From the NCBI GenBank assembly GCA_029339505.1, contig JAQISU010000179.1:6507501-6571500 (forward strand): 64,000 nucleotides of DNA, written 5' to 3'. The notes beneath the pieces are model-generated. The model was not told where the DNA came from and made no database searches. It worked only from the letters and a program-made list of their open reading frames with translations. Shown piece after piece: positions 1-10,726 of the stretch. Numbering within the stretch: position 1 is the first letter of the stretch; the number at the start of each line of letters is the position of its first letter. Origin of the DNA: Unio delphinus (taxonomy: Eukaryota; Mollusca; Bivalvia; Unionida; Unionidae). The translations under genes were made by a program, and so were the position numbers.

Positions 1-1
1 A

Positions 2-172
2 AAACTTGTGCACAGATGTTGTAAACACAGAGTACCAGAACCAGTCAGATGGGTTGGTATTACAGATAGGCTTGAGTTCCAGTTAGATTTACCTGCCTTG
101 GAAATCAGTCTGCCACCTAGGTTCAGCATGCCAATAATTTGTCACATAGCAGATAGGGTCATAGAAGTATGA
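2..172 (+). CDS. C-terminal exon of an unidentified gene (partial at window edge)
   Basis: An open frame enters from the left edge and runs 56 codons to TGA at 170-172. The peptide has a protein-like mix of residues (for example VPEPVRWVGITDRLEF and LPPRFSMPIICHIADR) and is not repetitive. The stop is followed by AT-rich DNA with an AATAAA at 273-278, as expected for a last exon with a short 3' UTR. I do not recognise the protein family. A possible acceptor (TATTACAG ending at 66) lies inside the frame, so the exon could start there, but the frame stays open upstream to the edge. That this is a terminal exon is inference from the open frame, stop and poly(A) signal together. A chance open frame of this length cannot be excluded. 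Confidence 0.5.
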   Translation, partial: KLVHRCCKHRVPEPVRWVGITDRLEFQLDLPALEISLPPRFSMPIICHIADRVIEV

Positions 173-272
173 TTTATGTTTCATGTGAAATTGACTTCAC
201 TTATAAATCCTGTGCTGTTTAGTTTTTGAAAGACATTTGTTAATATTTTCTTGAATCTAATTTCTTTCATAA

Positions 273-278
273 AATAAA
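273..278 (+). promoter_or_regulatory. Poly(A) signal AATAAA
   Basis: Canonical hexamer 101 bases after the TGA at 170-172, followed by a T/G-rich stretch (TTTTATTGGTTTT). This fits the 3' end of the unidentified left-edge gene. Confidence 0.5.
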
Positions 279-957
279 CTTTTATTGGTTTTAGTTACAT
301 TACCTGTAACATGCAGGCTTGATTATTTTATTATTTATCATTTAAAAGTGCATATTTAAACCACCACAAAGACATAAAACAGGGTTCGTACGGTCTTTGA
401 AGGTCTTTGAGAGTTTGGGAAAAATGAGGTAGCATTTTCAAGGCCTTGAAAGTTTGGGAAAATCGATCATATTACCCTGAGGTCTTTAAAAGTCTTTGAA
501 AATTGAAATAAACCCCCCAAAAATTAATTTATTTCCAGAATCACAGATAAAAATATCCGAGGTTGTTAGATTCAGATGTAATCTAGTTATCCTGGTTTCT
601 TTCTTTTGATGTCCCGTTCAGTTTATTGCCGCCGCATTAACAAAAGAGGCTTTGTTTTGTTTGACCATCCAAAGTATACCTCGGCGGCGACTTCAATCAC
701 ACATGCACTCTTCATCAAAGCAAGACGGTGCCGCTACACACTTCAACAAATGAAGTCACCAATAAAATTGCCCAAGGTCGTTAGCTTCGGATATAGCTGG
801 TTTTCCTGGCTTCTTTCGTTTGATGGACGAGTCCATCAGTTTTAGCCAATCAAAATGTTAATTACACTAATTCTACGTAGAAAGTTCGCGAAAGTTACAC
901 GCTCGAGAATTGAAAATTTGTTCATTCGATTTACATCTTCAAGTTCAGTGTTTAAAA

Positions 958-1137
958 ATGCCAGGTCTTTGGTCTTTCAACGATATCTGGCTTGAACAAG
1001 AGAAATACAAGGAATGGCTGCAAAAGGATAAAATATGTAAACGAAAGACGTTTTGTACATTGTGTAAAAAGACGAGCAACTTGGCTTCAATAGGAGAAGG
1101 TGTCCTTGCAAATAATATCTACATACTGTTCATTTAG
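958..1137 (+). pseudogene. hAT transposase N-terminal zinc-finger remnant (copy A)
   Basis: A short frame starts MPGLWSFNDIWLEQEKYKEW and contains FCTLCKKT, the first Cys pair of the BED-like finger typical of hAT transposases that begin with a W-L-x-W-L block. The downstream His part is missing: compared with copy B, about 20-25 bases that would carry the S-H-A-K motif are gone. The frame then runs into a stop at 1135-1137. It is a broken 5' transposase fragment, not a host gene. The same peptide recurs in copy B with minor substitutions. Confidence 0.75.
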
Positions 1138-2008
1138 TGGAACGAAGATGAAGAAGTATAAGCTATTGGTAATTTTGTGCACAATAATGTTAACTTGTTA
1201 CTCTTCGGGTATAAAATAAGACATTGTTTAATGTGATGATTTGGGTGATGTGGCAAAACAGTGCCCGTTTAAATTTACTTATACCGTCGGTTTATTTAAC
1301 ACGTTTAAGGGAGAAAAAAAAAATCATTTTCAAAAATTTTGTTCTACATAATAATGTTCCTTGGTGTAATATAAAAACATACATTGTAATAAATTCAATT
1401 CACGGATATACAGTTTCAAAGTGCGCATGCGTACCCTATAGTAGAGTTAAGCAAGAGTAGTAGTTCTTGAATTGTGAGTATATAAAAAAACGTGTGCTGT
1501 GAAGCTTTAACTGTAAGAAGTTAAGTCATTTGATTAGGTAAATAAATAAAAGAATTAAAAAAACGTATTTCCAGTTGACGGAATATCCCCGTTTCTCATT
1601 GCCGACCCTCGACTTTTTCCCCAATGGTATTAAAAAAAAAAATTAAAATCGCATTGCCGAAATTGATTTGTGTAACTATAGTCTGACTATGCATCCCCGT
1701 TTGTTTGTACCCCTATCGATTTCAATAACGAAAAAAATTAAATGATAAAAAGTACAGATAACTAAGGCAACTGAATCATTGATTTATAATTTCTAACCTG
1801 AATGTGACCAGAATGGAACTGATACTGCCATCTCCTGCACATTTCATGATTAACGGACTTTCCAAAGAAACAAACGGGTTGGTATAGTTAGACTATAATT
1901 GAGCCCGTTTTGCCCAGTACTTTGAAGTGCTTGAAATATTACTAGATTTATAGATAATGTTTATTTTTTTTTAAAAATGGAGAAAAAAACACGCCCAACC
2001 TTGATGAA

Positions 2009-2548
2009 GTGTTTTATTCTGACCTTTCCAAAAGAAAGGAATATGTCGAACTTTGGTGTGGTCTCCAGAAAATGTTGTTGTCACACGGGCAGGCAACAGT
2101 GGAGAGAGGATTTTCTGTCAACAAACAGGTATCTGTTGAGAACCTCAGCAGAGAAAGCCTCAGAGCTCAAGGGCTAATAATTGACACAATGAGAAAAGCA
2201 GGTGGACCTTTGGAAATCATTAGCAATGAAATGATGACACGTGGCTCCTTTGCAAGACATAAGTACCATGCTTATCTGGATAAGAAGAAAGCAGAGAAGG
2301 ATGAGAAAAACCAAAAAGGAAAGAAACGGGAGTTAGCTTTGGATGAAGTAGAAGCCAGAAAACTGCCTCTTGAAGCTAACATTGCCAGCCCACATGCTTC
2401 CTCTGTACAGAAAGCAGAAAAGGCAGAGTTAAAAAGACCCATTGTGCATGTCACAGAGTCAAATGCTTTTAGGAGAAAAGCAGAGGAAGAGATGACAGTG
2501 GTAGCATCTCTTTCCAAAATGATTGAAGAGAAAAGAAAGCAAATATAA
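2009..2548 (+). pseudogene. hAT transposase C-terminal dimerisation remnant (copy A)
   Basis: A 179-codon frame contains the motif ATVERGFSVNKQVSVENL, the signature A-x-x-E-R-x-F-S block of the hAT C-terminal dimerisation region. A lysine/glutamate-rich coiled-coil-like tail follows (residues about 85-179, with KKKAEKDEKNQKGKKRE). It ends at TAA 2546-2548. The DDE catalytic domain that should precede it is absent, replaced by non-coding DNA shared with copy B. The ATG at 2009 is only the first Met of the frame; the original protein would have entered from upstream. It is well preserved for a fragment, suggesting recent mobilisation in trans. Confidence 0.78.
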
Positions 2549-3011
2549 TAATGCATTTAAAGCAATGATGATGTCTGTTAAGAGAACAATTTATTTTGTA
2601 TTAACTCTGACACAAATGTTACATATTTCTGAAAGAACAACGAATGTTAACCTATCTTCCTGATAATTATAACACAATTTTAGGAAATTAATTATAGTTT
2701 GACTTTAATCAGTAATCAGTATTGTAGTATTTGGCATTCATTTTTCTCGTATAACCTGTATACACAATATTAGCAAAAATAGGTCTTGGAAATCTCTGTT
2801 TGTGGTCTTTGAAAGTTTGGGAAAAGTCTTTGAATTTATCATCCATAGTTCAGTATGAACCCTGTAAAAAGTTCTATAATTTGTTGTTGGAAAAGAACAA
2901 TGAAAACAAATTAACTTGATATCATAGTGACAAGTGATAGAGATTCCATGTAACTTGCCAAATACTTGTTAAAATATACAAGTTTGTTTCAAGGTCAAAA
3001 TCAGCTCATCT

Positions 3012-4005
3012 ATTATTCTAGTGTTACTTAGTACAGTAGTGGTTGCTGTATTATTCTAATGTTACTTAGTACAATAGTGGTTGCTATATTATTCTAATGT
3101 TACTTAGTACAATAGTGGTTGCTGTATTATTCTAATGTTACTTAGTACAGTAGTGGTTTCTGTATTATTCTAATGTTACTTAGTACAATAGTGGTTGCTA
3201 TATTATTCTAATGTTACTTAGTACAGTAGGGGTTTCTGTATTATTCTAATGTTACTTAGTACAATAGTGGTTGCTGTATTATTCTAATGTTACTTAGTAC
3301 AGTAGTGGTTTCTATATTATTCTAATGTTACTTAGTACAATAGTGGTTGCTATATTATTCTAATGTTGCTTAGTACAGTAGGGGTTTCTGTATTATTCTA
3401 ATGTTACTTAGTACAGTAGTGGTTTCTGTATTATTCTAATGTTACTTAGTACAATAGTGGTTGCTATATTATTCTAATGTTACTTAGTACAGTAGTGGTT
3501 GCTATATTATTCTGTTACTTAGTACAGTAGTGGTTGCTATATTATTCTAATGTTACTTAGTACAGTAGTGGTTGCTATATTATTCTAATGTTACTTAGTA
3601 CAGTAGTGGTTGCTATATTATTCTAATGTTACTTAGTACAGTAGTGGTTGCTATATTATTCTAATGTTACTTAGTACAGTAGTGGTTGCTATATTATTCT
3701 AATGTTACTTAGTACAGTAGTGGTTGCTATATTATTCTAATGTTACTTAGTACAGTAGTGGTTGCTATATTATTCTAATGTTACTTAGTACAGTAGTGGT
3801 TGCTATATTATTCTAATGTTACTTAGTACAATAGTGGTTGCTATATTATTCTAATGTTACTTAGTACAGTAGGGGTTTCTGTATTATTGCTGTATTATTA
3901 TAATGTTAATTAGTACAGTAGTGGTTTCTGTATTATTCTAATGTTACTTAGTACAGTAGTGGTTGCTGTATTATTCTAATGTTACTTAGTACAATAGTGG
4001 TTGCT
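3012..4005. repeat. 38-bp minisatellite, about 26 copies
   Basis: The unit is TTATTCTAATGTTACTTAGT followed by ACAGTAGTGGTTGCTATA. Units vary at a few positions (CAGTAGTGG/CAATAGTGG, TTGCTATA/TTTCTGTA). The left half alternates variants, while roughly 3480-3830 is nearly uniform. It codes for nothing. Confidence 0.95.
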
Positions 4006-4031
4006 TGCTATAAATTCAAGTACAATAAAAA

Positions 4032-4034
<3 letters not shown>

Positions 4035-4083
<49 letters not shown>
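4035..4083. repeat. (TA)n microsatellite
   Basis: Uninterrupted AT dinucleotides directly after the 38-bp array. Confidence 0.95.
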
Positions 4084-4086
<3 letters not shown>

Positions 4087-4521
4087 GTCTTAAAAGACAA
4101 AACCTTCTGAAGGACAGATGGTTTCTCATCACAGCTCCTAATGCTGTATAATCAATAAACCTGAGCATTGAGAATATGGTCTCACAAGACAGGTTGTCTC
4201 AGATAACTGTGGTCTTTCAAGACTGGTTTCACACAATACCATTTATGAAATATTAGAATACATAGTCATAATTGTATCACAGGGCAGGTCAAGTCAGTGA
4301 TGAGACAAGTGGTTTCTACACTGCACTTGTCTCAAGAGACAATCACATTTTAAAAAAACCTTACCAAATGAGAATATTTTGGCCAACATGACATTCAGCA
4401 TTACATGTTTTACCATATTTTTAATATTGTATGAATGAATATTGAATACTTATATAAATCACTTTTTCATGCTGCCCAATAATTGTATTTTTCAACTGAC
4501 ATTTATGTCTTTTCTTTACAG

Positions 4522-4672
4522 GCTGATATCAAATCCAGGGAATACATACGAGCAAATTTTAAATCAGAGGACAAAGAAAATCAGAGTGAAGTCAAGAAAC
4601 TCAAATCTCATCATAAGAAAAATGGAAGAAAAGAAAATGAAAAAATAATAAAATCAGAAAAAAATGTTACGA
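4522..4672 (+). CDS. Candidate internal exon, lysine-rich, gene unidentified
   Basis: A pyrimidine-rich acceptor (TTTATGTCTTTTCTTTACAG) is followed by a frame beginning ADIKSREYIRANF and continuing through a charged, Lys-rich stretch (KKLKSHHKKNGRK). A good donor, ACGA|GTAAGG, sits at 4672/4673. The exon is 151 bp, phase 0 in and phase 1 out. Phase 1 matches the candidate terminal exon at 10539, so the two would join in frame. I do not recognise the protein; the basic composition would suit a nuclear or nucleolar protein. The low complexity means it could be a chance open stretch. Confidence 0.35.
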
Positions 4673-5895
4673 GTAAGGATACTTGTCATCTTATGTTGGA
4701 AGATAGTTTAGGTCTATTTTATGTCCAGAATGTTATAACAGAAGACCATGAATCCATGAAACATAAGCCTTATCAGAAGAAAGATGGAAGAGAAGAAAAA
4801 TATGGATGTTATAATGATGCCCTCATCTCAATGGATGGTATAAACTGCACTCTAATCTTCAGGTTTTTGCGTCATTCCTTCTGGCACACAATCTCATTGG
4901 TACAACGAGTCACACAGTTTTTAATAGATTACCATGAAGCATGGCAAATATGACGCATGTTGCCTAAAGATATCAGCATTAATTTTGACACTTTCTTTTC
5001 ATAATTATATTTGTTAGAGTTGTTTATGCAAGGGCAGGGCTAATTACACATTCAAGGATAGAGACATTACAATATCAGCCAGTCAGCTTTCTGGAACACA
5101 CAACCTTTTTGACCCATTTGCAGCCTCCATTATTGTGTCTAAATCAGACATTTGTTTTAAACAGAATGATTGTATCATGATTAATATGAATCGATAACAA
5201 TCTGAAGTGGGCTGAATGTGACATTTCAACTTGAGCTACATTGCCTCAATATACTTGACACTTGTATTCAGAAGCATCATCTTTCTGGACAAATGTAATA
5301 AAGATATTTTATAAAGAAGATAGCACACTCCTCCATAAGCTGTAGTTGCATTATTCATAGATGTAGCTGATTCTAAATCTCTGGATGGTAAAATGGTGGC
5401 ATCTACAGATAATGACCATAATATCAGGGAAATACTGTAACTCAAGAAGGAATTTATTGAAATGAGGAATACCATGTACTTAGTTATTAATCAAGGCTCC
5501 ATGAGTTACCAAGACCTGTTACCACTCAAACAAATAGGTCTTGAAGTTTCACAGTTTCAGTGGCAGCATTGAAACAATGCTACAAGTGTACATAGTCTGC
5601 CATTCATTGAGATAATTTATCATTTCAGTTATATATGTTGTTTTTGCATTGCTTTTAAATTCCAGTACAGAAACCCAGCATGCTGAGTAGAAGATGATAC
5701 AAGTAAGATAATTATCCGAATGTAGGATGGAACCATCATGTTAAATTAATAAGAACATCGAGTTAGACTGGTCAAAAAAGAGATCCAGATGTCTTTGCTA
5801 GTGTCTTTGTTAACCATAGAATCTTAATTTAAAAGTCATTCTGAGTGCTGATTACTGCACAGCTTCTTCCTACAACATCAGTTATCCAGAAATAA
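4673..5895. other. No supported gene
   Basis: Unique AT-rich DNA. The frame of the candidate exon continues past its donor to 4953 but loses protein-like character. A minus-strand frame at 5236-5475 is hydrophobic but shows no family resemblance. Confidence 0.5.
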
Positions 5896-6142
5896 CAACT
5901 CCAGTGGCCTAAGCAGTTAGAGCATTCACCTTGGACAAGGGGTTATGGGTTCAAATCCCAGCGGAGTCATACCAGTGACTTATAAAAATGGTGCTAGCAG
6001 CTGCCAGTGTTAGACATCACTATGAACTGCCAAACTGCAGACAATATAGACATCACTATGAACTGCCAAACTGCAGACAATATAGCGATAAGACCGAAAA
6101 ATTTGTAAAGCTATGTTAAAAATCCAAATTACACACACACAC
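5896..6142 (+). mobile_element. tRNA-derived SINE, family 1 (full-length)
   Basis: The head CTCCAGTGGCCTAAGCAGTT and the B-box-like GGTTCAAATCCC resemble a tRNA promoter (A and B boxes). The body continues CGGAGTCATACCAGTGACTT and ends GCTATGTTAAAAATCCAAAT plus an (AC)n tail. A 36-bp segment is tandemly doubled (6012-6047 and 6048-6083). The middle part found in other copies is shortened. Confidence 0.82.
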
Positions 6143-7457
6143 CATCCAGGAATAACCTTCATTTGTGTGCATAATGATGTTCAAAGGCCGTCTAAGGTGG
6201 TAATTGAAGATAAAGAGGTCTGCACTAACATTAATGAGCTTAATTAGTATAAAATGGTGAAGTATGAACTGGAACATATTTGACTTTGAGTTCTCATTCC
6301 AAACCGTTGTACACTAAATTTCAAATTTATGTTGGCATCCCAGTAGTGTTTCCAGCAAAAAGGATTGGATCAGAGTTAGTAACAACATACACCGCCCAGT
6401 TTCCATACACCCCATTTTTCAGCACGATAGGTTATACATAGCGGCCAGTATTATATGGTATTTGTATGGTGTTAAATGGAATGCAAATATTTATTCACGA
6501 CTGGTATTTAGCTCCACAAACAGCCGGGAAAGCTTAAATATATATTTATCATTTCACAAAGTTATGATCAGGTCAGAATTTTACACTTGCCAAATAATTG
6601 TTTTTCTTCCTGGCTTTTAGGAATATAATCATTCCAACTGCCCACAAATCTTTTAACCACCTGTTTTGGAATATTTCGGAATTATTCTCAGATCAGCATC
6701 TGTTTTGTAGAAAACCAGCCAGACACGTTGTTTAGTGAAAATGCCATGTTAATTTAACCATCCATTCAGGGGGAGTAGCAAAAAATAAGATTTTTATGTT
6801 GGCATGGCAGCAGTATTGATGTTTGAGTAGCATCATTTTCATTAGAACCAGCTAGACATGGGGATGAATATGCTTGTAAAGTTTCATGGCAGTTCTCCAA
6901 GCAGTGTAGGAGTAGGGATGGCAATCTTGTGCTAATGGATAGATGGACGCACGGACCATATCTTCTAATCTACTACCCTCTATAAAAAGTTATGAAATCA
7001 TAACAAATGTTTTTTTTAACAGATTCACCTGAAACAATAAATCATCTTTTTGTGTCTGAGCCAATATGACATTTTGAAATTATTTAAACAAATGAATTAG
7101 AAATTGCACCAATTTCTGTTTCCTTTCATAGAGAACTTGAAGGAATATTTGAAATTGTAGATTCTTGAAAAGCCGATAGTTGACAATTTCGTTGTTAGTT
7201 AAAAGAGATTTATATTATGCATCACATGAAAGAAAACAATCAAATCAAAGCAATACTGTGGAAAGAAGATAACTAAAAGAATGAATTGGATTTTTTTAAA
7301 GGGAATGTCACATATACAGAAATACTGTAGCATTAGTTTAGTGTAATGACTACTCTTTCTGTTGTATATTTTACCATCTATTGAAATTGTTTAGATCCAT
7401 GTAAATTTAGATCTCAAAAACAAATTCTTATTAGGCCAATTTTTTTGTTTGAACTTT

Positions 7458-7460
<3 letters not shown>
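6143..7460. other. Intergenic DNA with old repeat fragments
   Basis: No gene seen. 6405-6475 is a minus-strand 3' fragment of SINE family 2 (CCATTTTTCAGCACGATAGG, matching the revcomp of its tail). About 6760-6970 is a diverged copy of the roughly 180-bp dispersed repeat described at 23340-24480 (ATCATTTTCATTAGAACCAG, AAAGTTTCATGGC). Confidence 0.55.

Positions 7461-7541
<81 letters not shown>
7461..7541. repeat. (TA)n microsatellite, about 80 bp
   Basis: Near-perfect alternating TA. It explains the apparent poly-(Ile-Tyr) reading frame on the minus strand. Confidence 0.96.
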
Positions 7542-7543
<2 letters not shown>

Positions 7544-8344
7544 CTTGAGACTTGAAAGTGGTTACAGTGTTGTAGCCACAGGCAAAATGTATTTCAGCCT
7601 TTGTCAGTCTTGATATCAATTGTGCTGACAAAACAAATTTGAAACACATTCATATTATTTTAATATCACGTTAACCACTAAAAAGGAAGAGCATGATAAT
7701 TTGTTAGCAAATTGCTGGACATTTGCAGTGCATTGATAGATTCATGTACTACAGTGTCTATGAATCAGAGGAGGCTTTGCAGGTAATCAAGGTTTGTCTT
7801 TTAATTATCTTTCTTTAGATCTTTTCCAGATCTTCGTCTTTATGCTTGTCGATAATTGAGCTGTACAAAAAATATCTAACCATACACAGCGCTGTTGATA
7901 AACTATACAAACATGATTTGATGTTGGTTGTGCATACAGATACTTGCCAAGATAAATAAAGTTGTGATCATTTCTTCATAGGATTGAATGTGTTGTTGCT
8001 ATCACCAGAAAACTGTGTGATTCAATGTTTTAGACATTTTGGATTTAATCAGTGTGACTGGACACTTGGCTAAGTTGTGGGTCAACTGGACTTCAAAGAA
8101 AGCCTTTGATTGGGGATGAGAACTCTCCACCTAAGAAAATACTTTTAGAGTCAAGAGCCATGTGTTTAAATACAGAGTTTAGTCATCAATGAAAAGAAAG
8201 ATCTTGCAAAGAACAGGACACACAGATTGAGGCGAGGAAAAGTGTGCAACTGAATACAGAATGTATGGTAGGAACATATGAACATTGCTCATTATTGGAA
8301 TGTACAAGGAGTGTCAAAGGACACACTTCCAAATATAGCTATGC

Positions 8345-8575
8345 TAGTTAAGTGCTGTGTTGTTGTTGTAGGGTTTAGCACCATTTTTCAGCATACAATA
8401 GGCTTTACATGGTGGCCAGTATTAATGATGGAGGAAGAACCCGGGAAAATCCCTGGAATGAACCATCGACTCACGAGAAGCTACTGGCAAGCTTTCTCAC
8501 ATACCAACATTGGCCGAATCTGAGACTCGAAACCATGCAGATCACTCAGCCACTCGGGGCGACTAAGTATTGTGT
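8345..8575 (-). mobile_element. tRNA-derived SINE, family 2, minus strand
   Basis: On the minus strand it reads from the tRNA-like head (CCGAGTGGCTGAGTGATC near 8570) through GTGAGAAAGCTTGCCAGTAG to CCACCATGTAAAGCCTAT and TGCTGAAAAATGGTGCTAAA. It matches the copy at 31843-32089 in order and content. Frames at 8278-8690 are by-products of it. Confidence 0.8.
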
Positions 8576-8789
8576 GAAACCTTCCATAACTAATGATGAT
8601 TGTGAATGTGGATTCTACTCTGATATAAAACCATGTACAGATAATGCACATAAATTTAATGAACCTGAATGTGCTAATGAAAATATTTGAGGATGGGTCA
8701 AATATGAGAGTGCAACTTATTCAAAGCCATGGAAACCGGAAAGAAGAAAAAGTGAGAAAGATGCATAGTTGTAATGAATGATGAAATTC

Positions 8790-8846
8790 AAATATAATGA
8801 CATAATGAAAATATAATGACATAATGAAAATATAATGACATAATGA
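8790..8846. repeat. 19-bp tandem repeat, three copies
   Basis: Unit AATATAATGACATAATGAA. Confidence 0.9.
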
Positions 8847-8849
8847 TTG

Positions 8850-9593
8850 TAAAAAGGGTTTGTTTTCTTGTGCTCATGCATCCATTCTTCCATCCAGTCA
8901 ACCATATATATGTATCCTTGTGCAAACATGCACACTTTAAAGTTTGAATACACTGCATATGAATATGGTACTAATGTACTTCCAGTATTCTTGAAAATAA
9001 AATTATTGCTTAAAAGTTGTATTAAATGTAATTCTGCATGATAAGTAGAAAGATTCTTAAACTGAGAACCCAAAACATTTCTTGCTTTGCCTCCACTTCT
9101 CCGTGTTAGATCTCGCTACCTATTCTGTCCAGAAGAGAAGCCACTTCCAGCTAAATTTAAATTCTAGCTTGACGCCTAATTGTTCAAATTTGTTTTCCAT
9201 GTTCTACAGACAAGAACAGGAATGACTTGTAAATGAATTCATTTTTAAAACTTTGTACAATGACATATTGTGTGAATATAACCAGTTCTAATGAATAAAT
9301 TAGAAGGATGTGATGGTCCGCTTTTTAAAATAAATAAAAAGATAAGTACCTGAAAATAGCTATACATGTATATCAACTACATTTAAGTGCCAGGTGGATT
9401 CTTATTCAACTGAACTGATTTTCACAGTTTATGGGTTCCATGTGGAATTATTTCCCTTGCTGGCTTTGTGTATCTACCTATACAAACAGATACCAATAGG
9501 AATTACCTGATTATTATATGTTTACATTTTGTTTGTGATGTTATGCATTGGGTTAATATTTCATCACATTATTTTTATATTTTTTTTTATCCA
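8850..9593. other. No gene seen
   Basis: Unique AT-rich DNA with no splice-bounded coding stretch that I can support. Confidence 0.5.
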
Positions 9594-9967
9594 GACTGCT
9601 CCAGTGGCCTTGTAAGAAGAACATCTGTCTCATATATGAGAGGCCGTGGGTTCGATCCATGGCCGAGTCATACCAAAGACTTAACAATAATGGTACAGAC
9701 ATCCCATTTGCTTGATGCTCAGCATTAAGAGATTAGTGTTAGGACTGGTCGGCCTGGTGTCAGGATAATATGACTGAGTGGGACATCATACTACAAGTCT
9801 GCAACATGATAATAATAATAATGAGGACTTTGTATAGCACCTAATCTTTATTAGCTCTAAGCATGTGATGCCCTAGTGCTAGATGTCACTTTAAATTGCC
9901 ACACTGCAGATGTCGTAGTGAAATAACTGAAAAATTGTTAAAGCTACGTTAAAAATCATAATCACAC
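9594..9967 (+). mobile_element. tRNA-derived SINE, family 1, with an inserted element
   Basis: Head CTCCAGTGGCCTTGTAAGAA, B-box-like GGTTCGATCCATG, then CCGAGTCATACCAAAGACTT, a middle with GTGTCAGGATAATATGACTG, and the tail GCTACGTTAAAAATCATAAT. Compared with the uninterrupted copy at 14508-14815, about 60 bp at 9806-9868 is an insertion starting with (AAT)n. Confidence 0.85.
9806..9868 (+). mobile_element. (AAT)n-headed small element inside a SINE
   Basis: (AAT)n is followed by GAGGACTTTGTATAGCACCT and AATCTTTATTAGCTCTAAGC. The same string recurs after another (AAT)n at 22785-22880. It breaks a SINE whose empty site is seen in other copies, so it behaves as a mobile unit rather than simple slippage. 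The class is not known to me. Confidence 0.6.
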
Positions 9968-10538
9968 CGATACATTATTTGTTTCCTCTTTATAGTTTAA
10001 TCTCTTCTTGTACATGTAGCAGACACAATTTCATGACGATGTGTAAATTTGCAGTATTTTGATCTGCTATCAATGATTCTTTAAATTTGGTATGACCTTT
10101 ATGTGTTGCTTTGTCATTATTTAGTGAGTTTTGACTTAAGCTGATGCTAGCATTTTAGAATTGGTAGCTTTAACAGCATGTACCAGGTATAACTTTCTAT
10201 TGCTTGGTTGGTTCTTTTATTGTTTTTTTGTATCGCATAATGTACATAAGATAGGGTTTCAAATAAAACTTTCCGCATCATCACTCACTAACAATAAATT
10301 ACAGTGCAGCCATTTGTAATAATGACATGGCAAGTCAAATGGCATTAGAAGCAAAGATGAATGCTGTGTTGCAAAGTGGATAAGTGTGCATGATGGGGGG
10401 GAGTGGTTAGACAGCTCAGACATTTGAGAAACTTAACATTAAGAGACATTATTATGGTCCCCAACACATTTACTTGATGTGTATAATGCTTTTACACACT
10501 ATACATGAATGAATTTACCCAGAGTTTGTTAATTGCAG

Positions 10539-10726
10539 TTCAAAAGAGAGAGAAATTTTCAGGTGTAGCTTGTCTTTTTCATGATACTTCTGGATCAAAG
10601 CAATTAATCCTGTCAGCCATAAGACACAAATATAGAGAGAAAAAAAAGCCATTCAGCAAGAAAATGAAAGTCAGGAGAGGGATGGAAAAAAAACAATCTT
10701 CAGTTGATGCAAAGATAAAGAATTGA
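10539..10726 (+). CDS. Candidate terminal exon with basic C-terminus, gene unidentified
   Basis: After a weak acceptor (GTTTGTTAATTGCAG) the frame reads QKREKFSGVACLFHDTSG and then a basic tail (REKKKPFSKKMKVRRGMEKK) to TGA at 10724-10726. An incoming phase of 1 is needed, which fits the exon candidate at 4522-4672. The tail looks like a nuclear or nucleolar localisation region. No family recognised. The polypyrimidine tract is poor and no clear AATAAA follows closely, so this is tentative. Confidence 0.3.

Larger units (their letters stand above)
380..2864 (+). mobile_element. hAT-like non-autonomous transposon, copy A
   Basis: The element begins CAGGGTTCGTACGG at 380 and ends CAGTATGAACCCTG at 2864, so the terminal inverted repeats share CAGGGTTC-TAC. 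It is flanked by a 5-bp direct repeat TAAAA (375-379 and 2865-2869). The subterminal DNA carries many GTCTTTGAAAGTTTGGGAAAA-type motifs at both ends. Inside are remnants of a hAT-type transposase: an N-terminal zinc-finger piece (958-1137) and a C-terminal dimerisation piece (2009-2548). No catalytic DDE core lies between them. Copy B at 53315-55541 has the same order of parts in the opposite orientation, so both come from one internally deleted family. It is not able to move on its own. Confidence 0.88.

Noticed and set aside
606..845. 79-codon plus-strand frame
   Set aside because: It lies in the 5' non-coding part of hAT copy A. Its counterpart in copy B (55294-55028) is on diverged sequence and the frame carries no known motif.
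2009..2548. Host gene with ERGFSVNKQ motif
   Set aside because: It lies inside an element with inverted termini and target duplications, has a second broken copy at 53676-54130, and lacks the rest of a transposase.
5236..5475. Hydrophobic 79-codon minus-strand frame, possible membrane protein exon
   Set aside because: AT-rich DNA readily gives hydrophobic frames; no family resemblance and no coherent splice pair.
5896..5975. tRNA gene
   Set aside because: The A and B boxes are present, but the arms do not pair properly and the sequence continues into a repeated SINE body. The same holds for the heads at 9594, 14815, 18638, 27377, 31843 and 52056.
7431..7649. Minus-strand frame rich in Ile-Tyr
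   Set aside because: It translates a (TA)n microsatellite.
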